Position numbers and translations under genes: made by a program
Shown here: one piece after another, positions 22,585 through 32,700 of the stretch
How positions within the stretch are numbered: the first letter of the stretch is position 1
Layout: each line of letters opens with the position of its first letter
Source of the DNA: Lotus japonicus
Taxonomy: Eukaryota; Streptophyta; Magnoliopsida; Fabales; Fabaceae
Reading direction: 5' to 3'
NCBI RefSeq assembly: GCF_012489685.1
Contig: NC_080042.1
Coordinates: 36,523,158 to 36,587,157, forward strand
DNA length: 64,000 nucleotides
Notes under the pieces: generated by a model
What the model was told of the DNA's origin: nothing
Database searches by the model: none
The model's input: only the letters and a program-made list of their open reading frames with translations

Positions 22585-25518
22585 ATCCCTTGGATGGCTA
22601 AACAAACTGCTCCCAGAGCGAATGAGTATCAACATACCCAGAACTCGAAATCTTCTCAACACTTGGATCCGACGACACTTCTCGTTTTCCAAAACTAAAC
22701 TTCAATCCAAAGCTTGCATCCGAGATTGTTATCTTTATTTAAAGGTTTAGAGGTTGTTTAATATCTTATGAATTTTCTTTATAAAAATAGCTCTTTTTTA
22801 GTCTTATCGTATTCCCTATGAGTTTCAAAGTTCCCATAAACCCAAGTAATTCCCTGAGAAGGTCTCGATCCATTGGAGCATGACAAGGTCCGAACTCCGT
22901 TCGTCCTTTTAAAACTCTCTCAAAATCTCATAAAAATTCGGCATGACCTGCCCGTAAACCTCACTCTTCAGAATCTCAAGTACAAGTGGAATAGCATAAA
23001 TAAAACAACTCAGTCAAAAGCATAAACAGCATATTCCAACACATCCTAAGTTAACCATGTAGCACATAGCATGTGAATCATTTAGCACACAATATCATGG
23101 CCTCAAGTACTCAACAAGGTCGGCCGAAGCCTCAGAGAACAATTCAGACATTTAGCAATTAAGTGCATAACACATAGATCAAGTCGAACTTGTCGACACC
23201 TAAAGCATTATCTAGTAATTCAGAGAGTAGCCCTCACCGGTGGGTCTTCCAGCTTCTTCCTCAAGATGTTCTCCAAACTCTTCTCCTTGATTTCTTGGAA
23301 TCTCCTCAAACGAACCTTAAGCAAAAATCACAGAAATCAACACCAAGAGTCAGAAACTCAGCAATCAAAGAGTCCTAGGGTTACACAGTACACTACTACC
23401 TCCTTGGTACGACAATCTAACGCGTTAAGACAAGTTTTCGAAAAATCGGATTCTCCTCCCCCCTTGATATAGCTCTCGGCCACTTTCCTTAATTGGGAGG
23501 GTCGATTTTTCTTCGATCAAACTTGGTTCCTAGGTTAACATAAGCCGTAACTAAGACGGTTCTAGGCTCGGAAAAATTTTCGGATCGAAAACTGATATAG
23601 GGGCAGTTTGGTCATTATTTTTAGCTCAGAATTTCAAAATTGGATTTTTGAAAAACAAATTGGATGGGGACGTCCACAACGACGTTTATGACGACAAATC
23701 CTACTAGCACTAAGCCAAGTCGATAGATTAGAGCGTAAAGGTTGCGACTTTGCCGAAAAATGGGTATTTAGGGTAGAAATTGATCCCGGCGGCATTTCGT
23801 CGACATTTGACAAAATCTAATCCGCAGAACACGCTCAGGAGCATGCAGGGAAGAAGTTTAGACGCTGAAATCAGCTGATTTGAACAGTTTTTCAAAAACC
23901 TCAAAATTTTGAACTCAGAAAGTCGCAGGAGAAATGGACAGAAACGACGATTCGAAGGAGAGTATAGATTACCTACCTCGAGGTCTTCGATTAGTGACGA
24001 TCGGTGAAGCAAACGGGCAAGAAACGACGAAGATCCGGATCTCTCTCTCTCTCTAGGAACTCGCGGTTTGGGGGTGGGGAAAATGGGTTTTTTTGCAAAA
24101 AATCTAATTTTCAAGTTATTTATAGGTTTTGGAAAAAAACGGAAAAATGATTTTTTTGCGATTCCGATTTTTCCTGCGCGTTCCTCTGCGCATTCTAAGA
24201 TAGGTTCTGGCGACAGAATTCCAGAACTCAAAACAGGATTCTTGGAATTAAACCAAAAGATCCAAAATCGGCATAAGTCGGTGTAAGTCGGTTTATCCCG
24301 AAAAACTACTTTTTGCAATGATCGTCGGATGAGAAAACTTCCTTCTGAAGAAAGATTAGGAATGATGAGAGAAGTAGGAGAACGCGGGTGGAATCTTCAT
24401 TTGAGTTTCCGGATAGAAAAAGTCTTCATCGTCTGTCAATCTTAGGTTTTTCGAACTATCAGGGATTCCGTTTCGGCAAACTCCCGAGAATTGGAATTTG
24501 ACGTTCGTACTTTCCAGGATTTCGCATCGAAATGGTTGTTTAAGGACGGAAAAGAGAAGTTCTAACATTTCTCTGAGGATTTTTGGAATTAGTTTCCATC
24601 GTGTCCTAAAGCGTAAATTAACTATTCACTAATACCTTCGACCTAGGATTAAGCGTATGTTAGTTGTGCTATAACTCTTTCGGTTTTTCGATACATTCTT
24701 GGACTTTTCCTGAACCTCTTTCCTTCCCAAATTTATCTTAATCAAATAACTCTTTTATTTTATTCACTTATCCAAAGCGTTAAAACTTGGGCCTTACAGT
24801 GTCTTTTGTGCAACCTCATGTCCGGAGCATCTGGTAGGACATTGTTCTTAAGGATGCTGGAAGTTGTTTTACGTGGTTCACGTTTTGATTTTAATTGTGA
24901 AGATTCGTCGGTGCTGCACACGGCTTCGTTAGCTGGATGTGTCTTCTGTGTTTATGGAATTAACCTATTTAGGGAAATAAGGTTAATTAGTTTAGACCAA
25001 CTTAAATGTTGATTTGGTCTTATTTGTGGAGAAGATCTTTTGAAGATTCACTGCCACTTTGCTACATGGACTCCTTGATGCTCAAGCCCATTGAAGACCT
25101 CACCGGTGGAGCATCTATTTAAGGTGTTGAAGAAACCCTAGCTGATCACGAGAGAGATTTGATAAAGTCACTGAGGCAGTGAGTGTGAGAGAAAGTGACA
25201 GGGGTCTCATACTTAGGGGTAGTTCTAAGTAATAATCCATTGGTAGGAATAAGTAGGAAGGCTGTGAACAGGGGATATTCAACTAAGACCTTGATGTACT
25301 TGATTCTCTATAATAGTGGATTATCTTTCTCGGGCTGAAGCCCTCCAGATGTAGGTGACATTCCACCGAACTGGGTTAACAACTCTTGTGTTATTTACTT
25401 TTTCAGTTGTTGTTACTTGTGTTTAGTTTTAACGCTGTATTTTATTTTGTGCATGTTCTACACAATGTCTTGGACCCATTGTGTATCACATCTGTCTGAG
25501 ATGAACTAGAATTTCAAT

Positions 25519-25530
25519 TGGCATCAGAGC
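25519..25530 (+). other. primer-binding site of SIRE-like element 1
   Basis: TGGCATCAGAGC, one change from the tRNA-iMet complement TGGTATCAGAGC, followed by AGGCACC as in SIRE-type elements. The change is a T-to-C substitution inside the primer site. Confidence 0.65.
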
Positions 25531-25550
25531 AGGCACCTTGTTCTGTTTGG

Positions 25551-27304
25551 ATGAGACCAGGGAGGACAAATTCAAGTTCGATGGACGGTTCGAAGGATGT
25601 TGGTTTTGCTTACAGGCCACCAATTCTTGATGGCACAAATTACGACTACTAGAAGGTTACGACTACTAGAAGGCACGTATGGTTGCCTATCTCAAATCCA
25701 TTGATAGCAAGACATGGAAGGCTGTTATTAAAGGATGGACTCATCCAGTTCTTGCACCTAAAGAAGGAACGTCAACTACAGAGTTGAAGCCAGAAGCTTA
25801 CTAGACTAAAGAAGAAGATGATGAGGCTCTGGGAAACTCTAAGGCCCTGAATGCAATCTTTCATTGTGTGGACAAGAATATGTTCAAAATAATCAACATG
25901 GGCACTACGACCAAAGATGCTTGAGAGATTCTCAAGACTGCTCATGAGGGAACCTCTAGAGTACGCATGTTAAGGCTCCAAATCTTAATCACTCCGTTTG
26001 AAAATCTGAGGATGAAGGAGGATGAGACCATTACCAAGTTTCATATGAGGGTTCGTGACTTAGCTAATAATTCATTTTCATTGGGTGAGCTAATGTCTGA
26101 AGAAAAGCTTGTAAGAAAGATTCTCATGTCTCTTCCCAAAGAGGCTCAAGATATAAGCAGTGTCAAAGTTGATGAACTCATTAGATCACTTATGACTTAT
26201 GAGATGACCTTGAATGACAGACCTGAAAAGAAGAACAAGAGCATTGCCTTTGTTTCCAACGCTGAAGAAGAAGATGATTAGGATGAAGGTGAAAATGGTG
26301 AAACTATTTCAGAAGCCATAGGTCTTCTTGCCAGAAAATTCAACAAAGTTCTGAGAAGACTGGATAGGCGACCTAAATTCAATGTCCAGGACACCCGGTC
26401 CGACAATGTCAAAAACTCTGGATTTCAGCGTAAGGGAAAGGAAGAAGATAGAGGTGTCAAAAGCAAAGGGATACAATGTCATGAGTGTGAAGGTTTTGGG
26501 CATATCATGTCTGAATGTCCTACTTTTCTGAAGAAGCAAAAGAAGGGAATGATCACCACATGGTCAGATGCGGATTCTGAAAGTGAGAATGAGAATGAAA
26601 CTTCTAATATTGTGATGTCATTCTTAGGGAAATGTGAATCGGATAATGGTGTTAGTGATGAAGAGATCACAGATGAGGAGTTGGCTGAAGCGTACAAATT
26701 ATTATACATCAAATGGAAAGAGGCTTGCATCTATGGTCAGCAGCAAAGGAGACTTGAGTCTGAGCTCCAAACTGAAAGAAATAAGCTAGCTGGTGAAGTT
26801 GGAGTGTTAACTTCCAAGATGGAAAACATGACAAAGTCCATTCGGATGATGAACACAAGCTCAGATGTTCTTGATGAGATTCTTTTTGCTGGAAGGAGTG
26901 ATGGGGATAAAACTGGGATAGTATTCAATTATGCCTCGTTGAATAAAGGAAGCAAGAATATGTCAAATGAACACGAAGCTGTGAGCAAACAATATGGCTA
27001 CCAGGTGTCTAACCAGAAGTCACGACAATGGGTACGACATCAGTATCCACAAGTCAGGAACTATCAAAACTTAACCTGGAGGTGTCATCACTGTGGTAGA
27101 CTTGGTCATATTAGGCCTTATTGCTTCAAGTTATATGGATATCCTAAAGAAGATGATCAATCCAAGACTGAGGAAACCAAGGGGCAGGTTAAAGCCAAGA
27201 GTGAATGGAAACCTAGAGTTGTACCTACTGCACTTATTGCTCATACATCCCTGCGTGCTTCAGCCAGAGAAGACTGGTATTTTGATAGTGGATGTTCAAA
27301 ACAC
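25551..27304 (+). pseudogene. gag (UBN2, CCHC) and protease start of SIRE-like element 1
   Basis: The frame starts at the ATG at 25551 (MRPGRTNSSSMDG). It has a UBN2-type gag with the conserved block LRMKEDETITKFHMR near 26000, a first zinc knuckle (CHECEGFGHIMSEC, about 26478), an acidic segment, a second knuckle (CHHCGRLGHIRPYC, about 27084) and the protease start WYFDSGCSKHM. Stops lie at 25650, 25802, 25922 and 26279. The first three replace Trp codons (TGG to TAG or TGA). A 17-bp tandem duplication at about 25640-25673 repeats the first stop and shifts the frame. From 26282 to 27300 the frame is open. Two knuckles and a long gag fit the SIRE group. Confidence 0.8.
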
Positions 27305-27938
27305 ATGAGGAAGGGGAAGAGTAGCAGCAACTGGGTTGCGTTGAGAATTGCAGTGGCGGGGTTGATGATGAAGTTGAAGTGGCTATGGATTCCTCGGAGC
27401 TCGTGTAGAGGTGGGTTGGTCGCAGAGGGACTTGGGTTTCTGCGCGGGTGAAGAGATTCACAGGTGGGTCTTTTGGTGGTGGCGGCTTGGAAGCCATTAG
27501 TGTGCGAACGAGGTTCTCTGTGGTGGCGGTGTTGGGTGCGGTGGTGGTTTGGGTTTGGCACCATTTGAGAATGGAGGATTTGAGGGTAAGGTTGGGAATG
27601 ACGGCGGAGAAATCAGGGGTGTTACCATCAGGAAGTTGAGGGGTGAAGTTGAGATCCTTGCAGGCTTGGACGGAGGCACGGTCGAAGGAGTGGCCGGAGG
27701 AGACGATGACAGGGTCTGTCATGATGGAACCTGAAATGGGGCAGAGGAACTCTTCTGGAGGGTTCTGGGTTTTGTTGTTGCTATTGGGTTTTGAAGGGTT
27801 GATGCTGTGGAAGAAGAGCTTCTTCCATTTCAGCCTTGGGGTAGTGATTGGTTCTGGGAATTTTCCAGACTCTTTTGCTGCTTTTGGTGAACCCCATTTC
27901 TTGTGGACCATCAACTTCACACTTTGCTGAATCTCCAT
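27305..27938 (-). pseudogene. U-box E3 ligase N-terminal fragment (PUB38/40-like), 3' truncated
   Basis: The minus strand from the ATG at 27938 encodes a basic leader, then the U-box from about residue 60: EEFLCPISGSIMTDPVIVSSGHSF in the family pattern, through NLTLKSSILKWC. A Ser/Pro/Thr-rich linker follows. The family continues with armadillo repeats, but here the frame runs into retrotransposon gag at about 27304. About 210 codons of host sequence remain. U-box proteins pass ubiquitin from E2 to substrate; the missing repeats would bind substrate. The fragment itself has no stops or frameshifts, so the break may be recent, or the rest of the gene may lie elsewhere. Confidence 0.75.
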
Positions 27939-29768
27939 GAAATGATTAAACTCAGTTAAAGCTTGTTGGTTTTGCTGAAGAAGTTGTTCAGAGAGTTGAG
28001 GGTGAGAGGTGAAGATTCCATGGTTTGCTAAATTAGGATGAAATTAGGGTTAAAATTGGGAGGAATCGGGTTCGTGAATTGGGGGGGGGAATTTTTTGGT
28101 AAAAAATATAATGTTAAAATGAAAAAGAAATTCCATGTCACTGGCTCCGTTTGGTCAAACTAACGGTACTTAACATAAGGGTCTGGAACGCACTTTTTGA
28201 AACGTTGGGGTGCTTGACCGCTACGTTTAAACACAGGGGGTCCCGATCGCTCATTTTTGAAACATCAGGGGCCCAAAATGGAATTAAGCCTGATTTTACT
28301 ATGATTAATGTGACCTCACCATTATTATGACTTTAAAATGTTATTTTTGCACGAGGTAATCTCTTACAAGACTACGTTACGATATTACGTTACGAGGTTA
28401 CTTCTTCTCCACGATATTAGGTAATCTCTAGAGATTGACAACCTTATTGACTACAGGTATATACCACAAGTACATACTGAGAGGAGCACAACTATAATCC
28501 TTGAAGATGTTGGACTCATTCTGTACAACCTTTAGAAGAAAATAAATTATTTTGCTTGGTTGCTTGCTGCACAGTTGGGAAATTTGTATGGTTTGAGTTT
28601 GAACTATTATTGTTGATGGTAATGGTGAAGGATAGCAATTTATTTTATTTCTCTCATTTTCCATTCGGATATTTGTATTTTAGTTCTCAATCAATGTGTG
28701 ATTCATTGCAAATTAAGAAATCAGACTATGTTAATTAGACCAATAAACTGGCTGGTAGGCTAGGTCAAGCTAGAAACAAGACCAGGTTAGGCCTTAAAAT
28801 TTGGCCTATGACAGGCCATAGGTCAGGCTTGGGCCTCAACATTATAAAGTCAGGCCTGATCTATTTCCACCCCTATCTATATGTCATAACATGAAATCCA
28901 AACATAGCATTTACAACGAAGATATACAACGAACGAGTAGCTCAAAGCCTAAAAGCCATTGCTAGTAGTTCAAAGACAAACCTAAAAGCCATTGCTATTT
29001 ATTGTAGTTCAAAGGCAAACACGTGAACCATGTTCAGGACTAAAACCTTACCGGAAACGGTGTGGATCTTTACAGTGTAAATCATTAAATTAATCCTAAA
29101 GCAGTATCATTAGCCCTAAAATGATTACTAGTTAAGCCTAATTCCTCAATGTTCATTTATTCGGTCAAGCTAGTTTTAACGCTTTAAATTTTGGTCACTA
29201 ATTTAACCATTAGAACTAATATGACAAGTAATGCTTATTTAAACATAATATTAAAAGACTAATAATATGACCGACGCTATATCTTTTTAAGGACTAATTC
29301 AACTTAAAAGTTAACCAGCTTTCCACTCATTCCAAAGCACAGAAAGTAGAAGCAAAAATTTCTTTCATAGGGTTGAGTACTTTCAACTTAAAAGTAACTC
29401 AGAAAGACACACTTGCGCATTTGACTTAAGCATATAGATAGACGAAAATAATGGTGTTGGTGTGTTTGAGAGAAAAGAAGGTGGAGGGAGGGGGGGATTG
29501 GGAAGGATACTTAATTTACAGCAACATGTGTATGACTTCATTCAGAAACTTCTAATTTACACGAAAGGAAAACAGCTTCTCAAATTTACATGCCCGCTAG
29601 CTTCCTCCAAAAACATAACTTTAACATAAAATTACCATCTTCCTATTAGGACTAACAATAAAATTAGAAGGAGAGAGAACACTAAGTGCTGCCAACCATC
29701 ATTGCAGCTTGAGGATATTATCTGATAAAACAAACTCTTAACTACCGTCCAAAAGACTCATACGGTTG
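27939..29768. other. intergenic, no gene seen
   Basis: Holds the probable leader of the U-box gene (27939-28090), a G9 run at 28081, repeat-like text near 28140-28280 and a GGCCT/AGGCC-rich stretch near 28770-28860 that looks like dispersed repeat. The final part should contain the APRL 3' UTR. No ORF of note. Confidence 0.4.
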
Positions 29769-32700
29769 TTAGTTCAAACCTTGGGATGATAACCTAGCAG
29801 ACGGTGACTCGCCTAGAGAAACAGAAGCTAGAGATGAAGCCCAAACCCGAGCACTCCTCACCCTTACATGAAAAATCCTGGTCTTGCATAGTCTAAGCTT
29901 GTTCCAAACCCTCCTCACATCAATCACTTGAAGCACACGTCCCATCACTTGGCTCGTCTCGCCAAATATTTGCATGTTAAGATGAGGAATGCAGAAAACC
30001 CAGAATGCTCGAAGACGCAACACAATCTTAGGGAATACAAAAAGAAGTATCCTCAAACAGAGAAACAGAATAGAGCATACTAAGTAAGGTTCCCTACTTG
30101 ATATTTCTTTAAGCGACAAACCCAGCAACGACTTCATATTTAATTTTTCATCACTCATCATGCTGCTTACAATGACATTATTGCTCGCTTCAAATCCTAA
30201 GATCGGCACACAGATAAATGGAGGTATAAGTTACATGATAAGGCTACTGTTATCAGTCATTGTAGTTGCTTAGACTTCAAGTGAGTTGTTAATCAACTAA
30301 AAAATAAGAATCAGTGTATACTTACTCGTATTTCTCTCATAAAACTCCAAAAGTGAGAGGAGATATTTTGGACCATGATATCTCAACCTTGAGGTCTGGT
30401 TCACAAGTAATATGGCAGGCAAGCTATGTATTCCGTATTTTGAATATAAGCTGCAAAGTGAAACAAATGTAGACATCAACAGACATTCATATAATACAGG
30501 TAGCAAACTGAGTAGTGCCATACTCTGTGGAATTTAAAATTCACTTACAAAATATAAAGTATAAAAGGAAGGAATGTGTTTAACATTACTTAATGACATT
30601 AGCCTAATCAATAGGAAACTTATATATTGCTGAACTAGGAACAGACTTAACTACTGCAAGTCTGCAACCTGTATGCTATGTTCTAACCAACCAAATAGAG
30701 CATACAGCACAGGACATTAAGTTCATCATTATCCAGAAACTTCTAAAGGAAGCAAAGTAGTTTCAAAACCTTGGCCAAGCTGATGATTGCTCAAGAACCA
30801 AATGCTCAATTTGAGGAAACATGGAACTAAGGCTTTCGAATTTAGAAAGCATCCTTTGTGAAAATGGGCACCATGAAGCATAGAAGAGCATAGAAATATA
30901 CTCAATTCTCTTTCTGCCAGACAGAACTTCTTCTATAACATTTCCATCAACCTATACAAATAAGAAGAAAAATTAAATACTTTTAGAATATAATATAAAA
31001 CCATTCATTTGGCCCTTAACCAACAGCTTAAGCTTTTGGGATAATTGGTTACTTGACAAATACATGTCATCAGAATAAGCAAATTTGTACAAGTCATGTC
31101 AGCTGACCATAATCAAATCATTAAAATTATGTACCTACAAATAAACATTTTTTTGGAAACTCGAAATAAAAAAAATGCAATGGAGAGAGAAATTATGTAA
31201 AAATGAGAAAAGCAAGCATTGTACATTTAAAGGAAAAAAAACTGCTAAGCTCATCATCTTCGATTTATACTATTAAAATGAGTGAAAAATACACTGTTCC
31301 ATACAAAATTTCTCATACTTTTAAACATCAGTCTGAAAAACGAGAACATTAATTGAAGCCCATAAAAAGGGAATTAGCTTAAAATTACTTGAATTTGATA
31401 AAATAATACTCGTATTTCATTGATAATACGTGACTAAAGACTACAGTATATATAGACTAACAAAGAGATCAAAAGAAACTAAATCTATCTAAACATATCT
31501 CTATTTAAATAGATACTAATCTAAAATAGATAAACAAATCTTAACTATATCTCTATGAAATAAGACTAATAATAAACTAAATCTTAATAGATATTCAACA
31601 CTCCCCCTCAAGCTAAAGCTTACTTAGCTTTAAGCTTGTAACAAATTGAACCCAAGAAGAAAATTATTTTAATAGATATCTCCCCCCTAATAATGACAGT
31701 CTTGGCGAATCTCTGAATTGAATAATCTTTCAAACTTCTGCTAAATCCATGGGCAGGCAAAAGACAATTTTTCATACTTGATCTGGTTGAAACTGATGCA
31801 AGACAAAAACCAATTCTTCTGGAGTGTCGTAGGATAGCTGAGTCAGCATACAAGGGCGGAAAAAACCAGCAACAATACGCCCGAAAACAAAACAAGGCTG
31901 AAGCAACAACTCACCAACAACAACCACACAGAAATAAAACATACTTGAGGTCGATCGATTGATGGCTTCTAAGACAAACAATGGTGTCAACTTTGACACA
32001 GACAACTCTCAAACATTAGAGAGTGGGTCAGCGCAACTCGCAGCTGAAGCCCTAAAACCAGAACCAATAACTCTCGACTAGAGAGTGGGCCAGCGCAACT
32101 CGCAGCTGAAGCCCTGAAACCAGAAAACCAAACAATCGAGACAAAACAAACGAAGGTGACACTATCACCTTCAAAACCAAACCAAACCAAATTGCATAAA
32201 GTCAGCCAAGATCAATATAATAATAGCATCTCGAACCATGAGACGCAAACAACAACTCAAATCTCAAAAACCAATGTGGACCTGAGCGTCAAAACAGAGT
32301 TAAAACTCTAAACCAAACCAAACCAAACTTGGCCAACAGTGAGATATGGAACGAGAAACGTCCAAACAGGGTAAAACAGCTGACCCACAAACCAAACAGG
32401 GAGAGGAAGATCGGATGATCACAATTGTAAAGGCACAACACACGTCAAAACAGAGGATCCTTAAAACCAAACCTGGCTGATACACAAAGAGGACCAGCGA
32501 GAACAAAGCAGCGGAGAGAGCGGCGCAACCTGGCTGATACACAAAGTGGACCAGCGTGAACAAAGCAGCAGAGAGAGTGGTGCGTGGACTTCACACGCAG
32601 AGAGATGGGAGGTGTGTGGCTTGGAATCCGGCGGCGGTGGCTGACTGTAGTCTCTAAGATATTTAACAATATCTAACACTTCCCCTCAAGCTAAAGCATA

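Larger units (their letters stand above)
20647..24798. repeat. solo LTR, 4152 bp, TSD GTGTC
   Basis: Begins TGTAACACCCCGATTTCGG and ends GGGCCTTACA. The direct repeat GTGTC flanks it at 20642-20646 and 24799-24803. Removing it rejoins the Copia LTR sequence ...ttgtctgtgtc/ttttgtgc..., which confirms insertion into that LTR. There is no PBS, PPT or pol, so it is read as a solo LTR of a long-LTR gypsy family. It contains a seven-unit 36-37-bp tandem array and a GC-rich minus-strand open frame near 21132-21671. Confidence 0.8.
20545..27304 (+). mobile_element. SIRE-like Copia element 1, truncated, with nested solo LTR
   Basis: The 5' LTR starts TGTTGAGTATTTTG at 20545 and resumes after the nested insertion at 24799, ending near 25505. 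It is followed by a primer-binding site (TGGCATCAGAGC, 25519-25530) and a broken gag. Gag ends at the first residues of the protease (WYFDSGCSKHM), where the element is abruptly joined to a U-box gene fragment at about 27304. No pol or 3' LTR follows. Confidence 0.65.
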
